Assembly (NCBI RefSeq): GCF_012935325.2
Contig: NZ_JABBYG020000017.1
Location: forward strand, 1 to 64,000
Origin: Paenibacillus sp. PL91
GTDB taxonomy: Bacteria; Bacillota; Bacilli; Paenibacillales; Paenibacillaceae
Length of the DNA: 64,000 nucleotides
Reading direction: 5' to 3'
Positions 8,241 through 17,692 of this stretch are shown here, piece by piece (position 1 is the stretch's first letter; every line of letters starts with the position of its first letter). Under the pieces are notes generated by a model, which did not search any database, was not told where the DNA came from, and saw only the letters and a list, made by a program, of their open reading frames with translations. Made by a program: the position numbers and the translations under genes.

Positions 8241-9676
8241 TGAAAATCATGCAGCCCGGCAAATGGTCCGTATTATTCGTGGTTACACTTGTGTCATTCA
8301 TTACCAATCTGGACGCGACGATCGTGGTCACTGGTTTACCCCAGCTAATGCGGGAGTTGCGACTTTCGATCGATACTGGGATGTGGACGATTACTTCGTT
8401 CTATATCACAAGCACCGTATTTCTGCTTCCTTCCGGCCGATGGTCGGATATTTACGGAACGAAACGCATTTTTCTAGGGGGAATCGTTTTGTTTACGCTT
8501 GCTACCGCACTTTGCGGTATGGCAGGGTCCGGAGAAGCGTTGATTGTGGCTCGGCTGCTACAAGGTAGCGGTGCTGCAATGGCGATGGCGTCATCCACTC
8601 CGATTTTGATACGGGCTTTTCCACCCAATGAACTCGGAGTCGCTCTCGGTATCAACAATATTGCATGGGTGACTGGCTCACTCATCGGTCCAGTTGTCGG
8701 GGGCGCACTAATCGGCGAATTTGGATGGCGATCCATGTTCTATTCCGTTGTTCCGTTCGGTATCATCGGTTTGGCCGTTGGCATTCTCTTTCTGAAAGAT
8801 AGTTTTGAGGGCGAGAAGGCCAAGACTGATTGGCCCGGTATGTTGACGTTCAGTGCAGGTCTGACCACCCTGCTTATCGTCTTGTCTGAGGGTCAGGCAT
8901 GGGGATGGGCATCGATAAGGACGCTGGTGCTGTTCGTAACAGTGGTGGTGCTTTGGAGTGCATTCGTATTCATTGAAATGAAGGCTCGGTACCCTTTGTT
9001 TCATCTGAGCCTCTTCGCTTATCGAAACTATTCGATTGGACTTGGTATCACGATGAGTTACTGCATCGGTTACTTCGCTGTCACCATATTACTGACGTTA
9101 TATTTGCAAGGTGTTCACAATCTCAGCCCATTGGAATCGGGACTCATGCTAATACCGCTATCTGTTCCCCAGCTGTTCACAGCTCCATTCGGTGGTATTC
9201 TGGCGGACCGTATCGGCCCCGCCAGAATGATTTTGTTCGGGTCGCTTCTAATCGGAATCTCGCTCCTGATGCTCGGGCAGCTCGGTTCACAACTATCGAT
9301 CATAGCGGTCATTATCCCGCTTATGATCATTTCCGCCGCTACGGGACTTTCCTGGCCATCGCTTGCAAAAACAGTGCTGTCGGCCGCTCCGCAAGAGCAA
9401 GCTGGTTCTGCATCCGGCATGTTCTGGACCGTATACAATATGTGCCGAGCAATTAGTCAGGCGCTTGCGTTGGCAGTTGTGCAGTTGGTCGTCAAATCCG
9501 AAGTTGCTTCTCAGCTTTTATCCGGGACTGAAGCTGTAGGATTGGGTAATTCGAAAGACGCTCTTATCCATGCTTTGAACGTCGGTTTCCGATTCTTCGC
9601 CGTATTTCTCGCACTCGCGGTCGTGCTCGGACTACTTCAACTGCGGCTGCAGCAGACGGAAAGAGCCACGAATTAA
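8237..9676 (+). CDS. MFS transporter, DHA2 (14-TM) drug efflux family
   Basis: A 479-residue integral membrane protein with about 14 hydrophobic segments. The first helix is followed by NLDATIVVTGLPQL, with the Asp typical of DHA2 exporters. The loop SGRWSDIYGTKRIFLGG matches the MFS A-motif, and helix 5 carries the antiporter-like run GSLIGPVVGGALIGEFGWR. It probably exports a drug or toxic compound by proton antiport. Its four-base overlap with ada is unusual and suggests that the exporter is induced by alkylation damage. Confidence 0.9.
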   Translation: MMKIMQPGKWSVLFVVTLVSFITNLDATIVVTGLPQLMRELRLSIDTGMWTITSFYITSTVFLLPSGRWSDIYGTKRIFLGGIVLFTLATALCGMAGSGEALIVARLLQGSGAAMAMASSTPILIRAFPPNELGVALGINNIAWVTGSLIGPVVGGALIGEFGWRSMFYSVVPFGIIGLAVGILFLKDSFEGEKAKTDWPGMLTFSAGLTTLLIVLSEGQAWGWASIRTLVLFVTVVVLWSAFVFIEMKARYPLFHLSLFAYRNYSIGLGITMSYCIGYFAVTILLTLYLQGVHNLSPLESGLMLIPLSVPQLFTAPFGGILADRIGPARMILFGSLLIGISLLMLGQLGSQLSIIAVIIPLMIISAATGLSWPSLAKTVLSAAPQEQAGSASGMFWTVYNMCRAISQALALAVVQLVVKSEVASQLLSGTEAVGLGNSKDALIHALNVGFRFFAVFLALAVVLGLLQLRLQQTERATN

Positions 9677-10142
9677 GGTGAAATGGATTCCATTTTAGCT
9701 TTATAAAGTCTATACAGATGGCATCTGTTATTACAATAATTCATATATTAATTCGTTTTATAGATAGGCTCTACAAGAGGAAAACTAAGTGGAGAACGAT
9801 AAAAGGAAGTGCTACGGCAACTACTCCCTTGTCATTAAGCTATCGGGAAACGTTAGTTCAGCGATCCAGGAGCAGTTTGCCACAACGAGCTGCTCCTTTT
9901 TATTTAGCGAATGGGCAGGATAGCGCCAATACTGAGCGAAGTATAAAAAGATAAACGGACTCTGTTTCGAGTACAAAGGAGCGATAGAACTGGATACGGA
10001 ACAAAATGAGGAAGAGGTGAAAGATGGTGCATAATCGATGCTCTTAAACACGACATTCAGCATGATGTACATCATATTGAGCAAATTTTTGAAACTCACA
10101 CAACATATTATTATCTTAACCTACTAATGGAAGGAATAAAAG
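9677..10142. other. Intergenic region with a repeat and a short coding relic
   Basis: It contains repeat copy 4. At about 9938-10032 one frame reads KINGLCFEYKGAIELDTEQN to a stop, with no start codon. This looks like the tail of a lost gene, but I do not recognise it. The promoter of the sensor kinase gene probably lies after 10050. Confidence 0.4.
9834..9924. repeat. Interspersed palindromic repeat, copy 4
   Basis: GCTATCGGGAAACGTTAGTT, then a hairpin (AGGAGCAG with CTGCTCCT and a T-run), then GCGAATGGGCAGGATAGCG. Both half-units have one or two changes from the consensus. Confidence 0.7.
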
Positions 10143-11606
10143 ATGAGAGCGCTATCCCATTATTCACAGCGATTCCGTCGATTGCAGTGGAAATTAACCC
10201 TATATTATATTCTCACAACGATTGTTGTCATGCTCCTGCTCGAAATGATAGTCGTCCTAGGTTACTACGGTTTTATCAATTATAATACAAATCAAATGCT
10301 TGCAAGACAGGTGGGCTCAGTAGCACAAAATACAGCTGCAAATTTCAGTGGACCATTCATTAACCAAGAAAAACTATTTCAAGCTTTGAAAGATTGGCCT
10401 TTGGAAATGGGAACTGAATTTCAGGGATATTCTGCTGTTGTTGATCCTAACGGTCGACTGATCGCCGTGGCAGGAGAACAGTTTACTGGAGATGAGACGG
10501 GACTGGGGCTGCCTGCCGATGTCCAGCAACATATACGGACAGCATTGTCACTTGAGCCCTCCGCAGCTGAAATGATAACGACATACACGTATAAGGAAAA
10601 GGAATCCGTCTTTATTGTTGCTCCGATAGCCAATAAAAAGGCGATTAGAGGAGCGTTGGTGGTTAAAGCGGAGCATGTGCGTTTTTCTTTCCAAAATTTC
10701 CGGGATTTTATCCCCCTTGCTTTTCAATTTTTTGGTATTAGTCTGTTAGGCTTCTTTATTGGGGCAGTGATTGTCGGTGTCGCTTTCGGCATTGTCACTT
10801 CACGAAGTCTTGTGCGTCGGATTCAAAGGATATTGACCTCGGCGAATCGATGGAGTAAAGGTGATTTCAGCATTTTCATTAACGATCCTTCCGGTGACGA
10901 GTTGGGACAGCTGATCAATCGGCTCAATCAAATGGCGAAGCAGCTTAAACAGCTGCTTAGGACACGTCAGGATCTGGCAACGATGGAGGAGCGCAATCGT
11001 CTAGCCCGGGAGCTGCACGATAGCATCAAGCAGCAGATGTTTGCAATCTCAATTTGGGTGAATACCGGGAAATCCTTGATCGGACAGGATGAGAATGCCG
11101 CTCGTTCGCATTTATCAGAGGCGGAGAATTTGATCAGTCACACCCAGCGGGAACTGAGCGCACTGATATTGGAATTGCGACCGGTTGCTATGGAAGGGAA
11201 GGATCTGTCGCGTGCCCTTGAAGATTATGTGCATGTCTGGCAGGGGCAAACGGGGATTTTCGCAGATTTAGAAGTAAATGGCGAACACATGGTGTCACCG
11301 GACATTGAAGAAGCCTTCTTCCGTATAACGCAGGAGGCGTTGTCCAATGCTGCCCGTCACAGCGGTGCAAGCACTGTCAAGCTCAGTCTGGCATGCGGCG
11401 AGCATGTGACGTTATCCATCAGTGATAATGGTTGTGGTTTTGATATCAGAGACATAGATCGGCACGGTATCGGGCTCTCCTCCATGCGTGAGCGGGTACA
11501 GGCTCTGGGGGGTCATATCGATATCCGGAGCGAGAAGGGATGCGGCACGATCATAACGGTACGTTGCCTGCAAACAGAGATTCAAGATCGTAATGATTTG
11601 AAATAA
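10143..11606 (+). CDS. Sensor histidine kinase, NarL/LiaS type
   Basis: A 487-residue membrane kinase. A transmembrane helix near residues 20-42 and another near 195-220 bracket an extracytoplasmic sensor. A HAMP linker follows, then the HisKA_3 box RNRLARELHDSIKQQMFAI with the phospho-accepting His, and a HATPase domain with NAARHSGAS and DNGCGFD. It pairs with the regulator 43 bases downstream. The layout resembles cell-envelope stress systems (LiaRS/VraSR), but the signal is unknown. Confidence 0.9.
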   Translation: MRALSHYSQRFRRLQWKLTLYYILTTIVVMLLLEMIVVLGYYGFINYNTNQMLARQVGSVAQNTAANFSGPFINQEKLFQALKDWPLEMGTEFQGYSAVVDPNGRLIAVAGEQFTGDETGLGLPADVQQHIRTALSLEPSAAEMITTYTYKEKESVFIVAPIANKKAIRGALVVKAEHVRFSFQNFRDFIPLAFQFFGISLLGFFIGAVIVGVAFGIVTSRSLVRRIQRILTSANRWSKGDFSIFINDPSGDELGQLINRLNQMAKQLKQLLRTRQDLATMEERNRLARELHDSIKQQMFAISIWVNTGKSLIGQDENAARSHLSEAENLISHTQRELSALILELRPVAMEGKDLSRALEDYVHVWQGQTGIFADLEVNGEHMVSPDIEEAFFRITQEALSNAARHSGASTVKLSLACGEHVTLSISDNGCGFDIRDIDRHGIGLSSMRERVQALGGHIDIRSEKGCGTIITVRCLQTEIQDRNDLK

Positions 11607-11649
11607 TGAGAGTGGATTCTTTAAATTTCCTTCATAAGGAGTGATTAGA

Positions 11650-12309
11650 ATGGAAAAGATGGGACCTATCACGATTCTGATTGTCGATGATCATGCAATT
11701 GTAAGACAAGGCTTGCGGGCTCTGTTCACGATCCAGCCCGATTGTCAGGTTGTCGGTGAAGCCGACTCGGGAGAGAATGCCGTACCAATGGCAGCCGAGC
11801 TTGTGCCCGATATTGTGCTCATGGATCTGGTGATGCCCGATATCGATGGCGTAGAGGCTACGCGGCGCGTGAAACAAGTCAGTCCAAGGTCGCAAGTGAT
11901 CGTGCTGACTTCGTTTCACGAGGATCAGCACATCTTTCCCGCTCTTCGAGCCGGAGCGCTCTCCTACGTACTCAAAGATATTGACCCCGGCCAATTGGTT
12001 GAGACGGTACGCAGAGCTGTAAACGGCGAATCAATGATGCATCCACGAGTAGCCGCGCGAGTTGTCCAGGAGATTCGCGTCACGAAGCAAGCTGCTTCCA
12101 GCCCGTTCGCCGAGCTGAGCGAACGCGAGCTCGAAGTGCTACGTCTCATCGCAGGCGGTCTTACGAATGCCGAAATTGCCGCGCAATTGATCATCAGCGA
12201 GAAAACAGTTAAAGGTCATGTAAGTAATATATTAAGCAAGCTGCATATGCTGGACCGTACCAAAGCTGCCGTTTTTGCTTGGGAAAAAGGGCTCATGGGC
12301 CCGGATTGA
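11650..12309 (+). CDS. Response regulator, NarL/LuxR family
   Basis: A 219-residue regulator. The receiver has ILIVDDHAIVRQGL and the phosphorylation site Asp in DIVLMDLVMPDIDG. The C-terminal LuxR helix-turn-helix reads LSERELEVLRLIAGGLTNAE and ISEKTVKGHVSNILSKL. The ATG at 11650 follows AAGGAG at 11636. It is cognate to the preceding kinase. The membrane-protein genes downstream are plausible targets. Confidence 0.93.
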   Translation: MEKMGPITILIVDDHAIVRQGLRALFTIQPDCQVVGEADSGENAVPMAAELVPDIVLMDLVMPDIDGVEATRRVKQVSPRSQVIVLTSFHEDQHIFPALRAGALSYVLKDIDPGQLVETVRRAVNGESMMHPRVAARVVQEIRVTKQAASSPFAELSERELEVLRLIAGGLTNAEIAAQLIISEKTVKGHVSNILSKLHMLDRTKAAVFAWEKGLMGPD

Positions 12310-12676
12310 GAAGCGCAACGGCTGCTGCTTCTTCCACTCTACGTCTCTGTACGCATCACTCCACAGCCTATTCGCCCCATAGGATAAAGATTTTTAAAAT
12401 TCTTTCTTGAATTGCTCCTCTTCACTCAATCATCGCTCTTTCTCTGAATCACTCATATTCATCTTGTCTGATAACACGCTATCCTTTTTCTCCATATTAA
12501 ATCGCTTCACTAGCGTTATGGATCACAACCTTATCGAACCCCGTTCACAAACAGGCCTCTGGACGTGTGTTTGAACAGACCTGCAGACGCGTTCCAAACC
12601 AACTTCTCTCATGTATCATCAAGATAACGCAGGGTGATGGATTACCATTTCACCTCGATGAGGAGCTGGTTTGCAA
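12310..12676. promoter_or_regulatory. Regulatory gap with an imperfect direct repeat
   Basis: ACAGGCCTCTGGACGTGTG at about 12551 and ACAGACCTGCAGACGCGTT at about 12575 form two similar 24-bp units, 70-120 bases upstream of the membrane-protein gene. Tandem sites of this kind suit binding by the NarL-type regulator encoded just upstream. No gene is seen in this stretch. Confidence 0.35.
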
Positions 12677-13765
12677 ATGAATGATATATCACAGATTTCA
12701 CGGAAGTCCTACGACAATCCGCTAACGGATGATACATTGCCGCCAGAACGGACTTCATGGCTTTCACGCCATCCGAACTGGATCCAGTTTGCGGTGGTGG
12801 TCTGGTCACTGATCTATGGTGTGCTCGGATCGTATTGGGTTATGGGGGGAGCTGGTTTTCCCTTCGGGGAGAACGATCCTCGCGGACATATGATGGGGTC
12901 ATTCTTGGCTGATCTTAGAGCAGACACTGGCGGAGCGGCAATCATTATTACGGGATTAATTGGAACTGCAGTTGCAATGGCGATGATGCGGCAGTGGAGG
13001 CATCGGATTGTTCGGGTTGTTCTGCTCGCTTTCGCATGGTCGGCGAGTGCAGCGCTTATCGTCTTGGTTCCTGATGTCCGGGTGCTGCAAAATTTTGCTT
13101 ACGCGTTTATGCTGCATTTTGACCTCTTCGATTGGCCTGTAGTGAATCAGATCCTATGCATAACCGGTGGATTCTTATGGGGGGCAATGGCATTGACCTA
13201 TCAGCGCCGCACCCGGGAAGCATGCATGAACTGCGGAAGGACGGACGCAGGTCAGGGGACTTCGTCGATCGCGGCGGCCAAATGGGGGAAATGGGTTACT
13301 TATATTGCAGTCGTTACAGCGCTACCTTATGGGCTTGTTCGTTTGGCTTGGGCTGCCGGTATCCCAATAGGATTAAGCGATCCGACAGGGATCAATACGC
13401 AGACTCTTACCGAAAGTTTGATCGTGGCCGTCTTGGGAATACTGCCCATCGGCGGTGCAATCCTCACACTGGGACTCATTCAGCGATGGGGCGAGATTTT
13501 TCCTCGCTGGTGTTTGTTCCTTGCCGGCAAACGGGTTCCTATCTTGTTCGCAGCCATTCCTGCAACGCTTGCCTCAGTCATGGCAATCATTTCTGGTCTT
13601 AAGCTTTGGATCCATTGGTTTCAGGATGGCTCCGTAACTCGTGAGGATTGGGGAGAGTTAGGACCTGGATTGTTCTGGCTTCCTTGGGGCATTTCACTGG
13701 GTGCGGCAACATTTGCCTACTACCTCCGAAGACGCCGCTCGTGCAGGCACTGTGGCCGAAAGTAA
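12677..13765 (+). CDS. Multi-pass membrane protein with two CxxC motifs
   Basis: A 362-residue protein with about eight hydrophobic segments. CMNCGR lies mid-protein after the fourth segment and CRHCGRK is the C-terminal end, so both paired-Cys motifs probably sit on the same face and may bind a metal. The ATG at 12677 follows GAGGAGC. I know no function for the family. The next gene encodes a related membrane protein, and the kinase/regulator pair lies upstream. Confidence 0.75.
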   Translation: MNDISQISRKSYDNPLTDDTLPPERTSWLSRHPNWIQFAVVVWSLIYGVLGSYWVMGGAGFPFGENDPRGHMMGSFLADLRADTGGAAIIITGLIGTAVAMAMMRQWRHRIVRVVLLAFAWSASAALIVLVPDVRVLQNFAYAFMLHFDLFDWPVVNQILCITGGFLWGAMALTYQRRTREACMNCGRTDAGQGTSSIAAAKWGKWVTYIAVVTALPYGLVRLAWAAGIPIGLSDPTGINTQTLTESLIVAVLGILPIGGAILTLGLIQRWGEIFPRWCLFLAGKRVPILFAAIPATLASVMAIISGLKLWIHWFQDGSVTREDWGELGPGLFWLPWGISLGAATFAYYLRRRRSCRHCGRK

Positions 13766-13851
13766 CCAGAAAAACTCATCAGAAAGTAGTGATATATAAT
13801 TTGAACAAAATAATAACCAATAATAGTTCACCCTTGCAAAGCTCGCGATTG

Positions 13852-14778
13852 ATGAAGATGCGTAGAATCTGTGGTTATGGCGCCACCATAGCGGTGACGC
13901 CGTATCTGCTCATCAAACTCGCCTGGACTTTCGGGCTCTTCCTTCCGACCGAGCAAATGGGCGACGCCAGTTGGCGAGCGATCAACGCAGCTACCGCGGT
14001 TCTCGCCGCGGTCGGCATCATGCTGGCGATGGCGTTCTGTAGGCCGTGGGGTGAACGGCTGCCCGCGTGGCTGGTGGCTCTGCCCGTGTGGGTGGGTACC
14101 GGTCTTCTCGTTCCCATGCTGTTGCTGGCACCGGTGCTTGGTCCCGCTGCCATGACCCGGGACAAGGAAGCAGGCGCCGCTGACTTCTGGGTCTACGAGC
14201 AGATCTTCGTTATGGTCTCTCTGGTCGGGGTCGGAATTTGCCTGCCGCTCGCTTTGGCAGGGTACGTCAAGGCGCGGTGGCCTGAGGCGCTGGACGGTCC
14301 GATCGACTGCGGGGAGCTGCCGGGACACACCTGGCAGCTGCAGATCACCCTGGGCAGGCTCATCGCAGCCGGCTGCATCCTGATCGGCGTCATCAAGGTG
14401 TTCTGGGCGGTGGGCGGCACCCTCGGCATCGACCCGGTCATGCTGGATGACCGTGATGTGTGGTGGCGCTTGCTGACGTTGAGTGTCGGCATGTGGGCCT
14501 TCGCGGGGGCGTGGGGCCTGCTGGTGCTAACCACCCGCCGCGGGTCGCGGAGGTTCCTGCCTCCCATGGCAGTGGCATGGATCTCGTCGGGAATGCTGTT
14601 CTCTTACAATACCTACGACCTCTTGACCGCCATTCGCCCCGATGCGCGGCCCACCCCGGAGTACCCGCTGGCACGGATGCTAACCACGGAAGCCGGCATC
14701 GTCCTGGGTGTGATAATGGGGATGATCATTCTGCTGGTGCTGCATGATCGCCGGCGCGCCTTGCGCGGTGAGCTCTGA
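13852..14778 (+). CDS. GC-rich multi-pass membrane protein, related to the preceding gene
   Basis: A 308-residue protein with about eight hydrophobic segments. YGATIAVTPYLLIKLAWTFG is similar to YIAVVTALPYGLVRLAWAAG of the previous protein, so the two share a repeated membrane module. Base composition rises sharply to well above 60% GC from about 13870 to 14780 and drops again outside, pointing to import from a high-GC donor such as an actinobacterium. The start is uncertain: the ATG at 13852 has no clear ribosome site, and a TTG at 13801 is possible. Confidence 0.65.
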   Translation: MKMRRICGYGATIAVTPYLLIKLAWTFGLFLPTEQMGDASWRAINAATAVLAAVGIMLAMAFCRPWGERLPAWLVALPVWVGTGLLVPMLLLAPVLGPAAMTRDKEAGAADFWVYEQIFVMVSLVGVGICLPLALAGYVKARWPEALDGPIDCGELPGHTWQLQITLGRLIAAGCILIGVIKVFWAVGGTLGIDPVMLDDRDVWWRLLTLSVGMWAFAGAWGLLVLTTRRGSRRFLPPMAVAWISSGMLFSYNTYDLLTAIRPDARPTPEYPLARMLTTEAGIVLGVIMGMIILLVLHDRRRALRGEL

Positions 14779-15377
14779 GAATCCGCTATGATGAACTTAC
14801 GCGTCTAATTGAAGACGTGCGTAACGGAAGGACGTGTCGAATAGAATGCCGGAGATGGATTTGCAGTTGCGAAAGCCGTCGCCTTCCGAAGTGGAGCTGC
14901 TGATGAGTTGCTCAGAACGGATGTTATGAAGTATTAGTTAAGGTATAAGGACGTAAGGTGCTGCCGGGGATCAATCCGGCGGCCTCTATTTGTTTCGACT
15001 CTTTTTATTTGCAGAGCCTTCCGTTTCCGTGAGACTCCTGTAAATAAATATCCCCGGTGCGAGCGGGTATGGTCAAAGCTAAAAGGCAGGATAACGGAAT
15101 AAGCCAATCAAGCGTAGATGTATTATAGCCCGGTTTTATTAACTGGGGATTGATCATTTAAGATGATCTGAATTTGTGGTTTCAAAAAAAAGCAACAAAA
15201 CACTGGTGAACTTTCTAATCCTGACAGACTATTGTCTACAATGAAAGTTTATTATGCAAGTAAGAGCCTAATTACCCGCAGGAGTTAAAGCATCGTGTTC
15301 GTGGAACTGAAACATTTGATTAACCAGTACTTTGAAAATGAAACCGTAACAACATGTTCTGAATGGGGGGGACAACA
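14779..15377. other. Intergenic region with degenerate remnants
   Basis: A short frame at about 14848-14931 (MPEMDLQLRKPSPSEVELLM) and the preceding RYDELTRLIEDVR look like fragments of a lost gene. A hairpin (GCTGCCGG with CCGGCGGC) lies at 14959-14983. A lone half-unit GGCAGGATAACGG of the repeat family is at about 15085. No intact gene is seen. Confidence 0.4.
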
Positions 15378-16322
15378 GTGAAACTTGAGCGACTTATGGC
15401 CATTACTATCCTTTTATTAAACCGTAAACGCGTACAGGCCCAAGAATTGGCTGATCGTCTGGAGGTTTCATTGCGTACGATTTATCGCGATTTGGAATCA
15501 TTGAATCTAGCAGGAATTCCTATTGTTTCGTACACGGGAGCGGAAGGCGGATTCGAAATCATGGAAAACTTTCGATTGGATCGGCAAATGCTTTCATTTG
15601 ATGAGCTTATTGCCCTCTCTACAGCTTTGCGAGGCCTTCAATCTACACAGGCATTTAGCAACCAAAATTTGGATGGGCTGCTCGATAAAGTTGGCGCATT
15701 GGTTGCGAAGGCAGAACAAGGTCGTATGGCTGGTGCTGATCAGGTCATCATAGACTTAAATCCGTGGAAAAGCAGTTCTTCAGAACGAAACAAGTATGAC
15801 ACTTTGCATAAAGCCGTAAGTGATAAAAGACTGATCCATTTTACATATACCAACGGACAAGGGGGAGAAACAGAACGTTGTATTGAACCAATGGGGCTGG
15901 TGCTCAAAGGCTACACATGGTATCTTCACGGTTATTGCTTAAACCGAGATGATTACCGCATGTTCAGGCTTTCTCGGATCCGTAATCTACTCATTCTTGA
16001 GGATACGTTCCAGCGCCGAATAGTGACGCTGTCTGAGTTGAATGAAAATTGGGGTCCGCAGCGTGATTCCAAGATGGTCGATCTGGTGCTTAGATTTACA
16101 GGACCGGCTAAGGTTCCAGCGGAAGATCATTTTGATTCGGAAGAAATTGAACGGCAACCCGATGGTTCGCTTATCGTTCGGGTCCGATACCCGGATAACG
16201 ACTGGTTAATCGGCTTTTTACTTCATTTTAGAACGGATTTGTTCATTCTTGAACCCCTGCATATTGCTGAAAAGGTGCGGAAAAGTGCTTTGGAGATATC
16301 AAAACTTTATATCGATCGTTGA
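15378..16322 (+). CDS. HTH_11/WYL-domain transcriptional regulator (YafY type)
   Basis: A 314-residue regulator. The winged helix-turn-helix is at the N-terminus (MAITILLLNRKRVQAQELAD, then LEVSLRTIYRDLESL). The WYL domain spans about residues 140-225 and includes the variant GYTWYLHGYC with Arg-rich strands (YRMFRLSRIRNL). A C-terminal extension follows. The GTG at 15378 lies downstream of GGGGGG. WYL regulators sense small ligands or nucleic acids. It is immediately followed by the epoxide-hydrolase-like gene, which it probably controls. Confidence 0.88.
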   Translation: MKLERLMAITILLLNRKRVQAQELADRLEVSLRTIYRDLESLNLAGIPIVSYTGAEGGFEIMENFRLDRQMLSFDELIALSTALRGLQSTQAFSNQNLDGLLDKVGALVAKAEQGRMAGADQVIIDLNPWKSSSSERNKYDTLHKAVSDKRLIHFTYTNGQGGETERCIEPMGLVLKGYTWYLHGYCLNRDDYRMFRLSRIRNLLILEDTFQRRIVTLSELNENWGPQRDSKMVDLVLRFTGPAKVPAEDHFDSEEIERQPDGSLIVRVRYPDNDWLIGFLLHFRTDLFILEPLHIAEKVRKSALEISKLYIDR

Positions 16323-16423
16323 CACACAGTTGTCAACAAGGCTGGTTTATTATGAGTTTAAATAGAGAGAACACATCAATCAGTCACAAGAAAATACAAA
16401 GATATTTGAGGAGGCTTTCCAAA

Positions 16424-17608
16424 ATGACTCTTTCAGAACAACAATGTGTGCGCAGTGCCAACCAGAGCACTGAGATCAAGCCTTTCCGCATCGATGTTCC
16501 GCAGGCTGACCTTGATGAATTGCGAGACCGTTTAACCCGCACCCGCTGGCCGGATGCTTTGGCCGGTGTAAGCTGGGACTATGGTATTCCCGTTGATTAC
16601 CTCAAGGAACTGGCGGAATACTGGAGATCCAAATATGACTGGCGCAAACACGAGAAATTTCTTAACAAATTCCCGCAGTTCACCACCACCATTGACGGAC
16701 AGAACATACACTTTCTGCATGTTCGTTCACCAGAACCTGAAGCAATGCCACTGATCATCACACATGGTTGGCCGGGTTCAATCGTAGAGTTCATGAACAT
16801 TATAGGACCGCTCACCGATCCCCGTGCTCATGGCGGTAACCCGGAAGACGCTTTCCATGTCGTTATACCTTCGCTACCCGGCTTTGGCTTTTCTGGACCG
16901 ACAACCGAGGTAGGGTGGAACATTGGTCGAGTAGCCAGAGCTTGGGCTGAACTGATGCGTCGACTAGGTTATGAACGTTACGGCGCACAAGGTGGAGACA
17001 CCGGATCAATGGTCTCTCCAGAGCTTGGACGATTTGCACCAGACTCTGTCATTGGGATACATGCAAACGGGCTTACAACATTCCCGTCCGGAGATCCCTC
17101 AGAATCGCTTGATTTAACAGAAATCGAGCGAGCGCGCTACGATACGTTGACTGGACAAAGCTATGAGACAACGGGGTATGCGATTATACAATCTACACGA
17201 CCCCAGACGCTTGCCTATGGCCTGACTGACTCGCCCGTCGGTCAGCTTGCTTGGATAGTTGAGAAGTTCAAGGAATGGACAGACCCTATAGCAAATCTTC
17301 CGGAAGATGCCGTTGATCTCGACCACTTGCTAACAAATGTCACATTGTATTGGTTGACCGGAACGGCAGGGTCATCGGCACGGATTTATAAAGAGGAAGC
17401 GAAGTCCTGGGGCATGCCTGCTCAGCGCTCTACGGTCCCTACCGGTGTAGCGGTTTTTCCGAAAGACATCTCGATCAGAGGTATTGTCGAACGCGAGCAT
17501 AACGTCGTGCACTGGTCGGAATTCGATCGCGGTGGTCACTTTGCGGCAATGGAAGCACCTGATCTTTTAGTTAATGACATCCGAAATTTTTTTGGTCGAC
17601 TTCGCTAA
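16424..17608 (+). CDS. Epoxide hydrolase family protein (EHN plus alpha/beta hydrolase)
   Basis: A 394-residue cytosolic enzyme. The EHN domain is N-terminal (FRIDVPQADLDELRDRLTRT; RWPDALAGVSWDYG). The hydrolase core has the oxyanion motif THGWPGS, the nucleophile segment AQGGDTGSM with Asp, and the closing His in FDRGGHFAAMEAP. This matches microsomal-type epoxide hydrolases, which open epoxides to diols. The ATG at 16424 is used because GAGGAGG precedes it by seven bases. It may form an operon with the WYL regulator and perhaps the SDR gene 84 bases downstream. Confidence 0.88.
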   Translation: MTLSEQQCVRSANQSTEIKPFRIDVPQADLDELRDRLTRTRWPDALAGVSWDYGIPVDYLKELAEYWRSKYDWRKHEKFLNKFPQFTTTIDGQNIHFLHVRSPEPEAMPLIITHGWPGSIVEFMNIIGPLTDPRAHGGNPEDAFHVVIPSLPGFGFSGPTTEVGWNIGRVARAWAELMRRLGYERYGAQGGDTGSMVSPELGRFAPDSVIGIHANGLTTFPSGDPSESLDLTEIERARYDTLTGQSYETTGYAIIQSTRPQTLAYGLTDSPVGQLAWIVEKFKEWTDPIANLPEDAVDLDHLLTNVTLYWLTGTAGSSARIYKEEAKSWGMPAQRSTVPTGVAVFPKDISIRGIVEREHNVVHWSEFDRGGHFAAMEAPDLLVNDIRNFFGRLR

Positions 17609-17692
17609 TACAATCCGAAATATTGTCAAGAAGCTCGAGCTTCTTACATTAGATCATTCGAAATTAATTATTAGGATGAAAGGAAGAATAAT

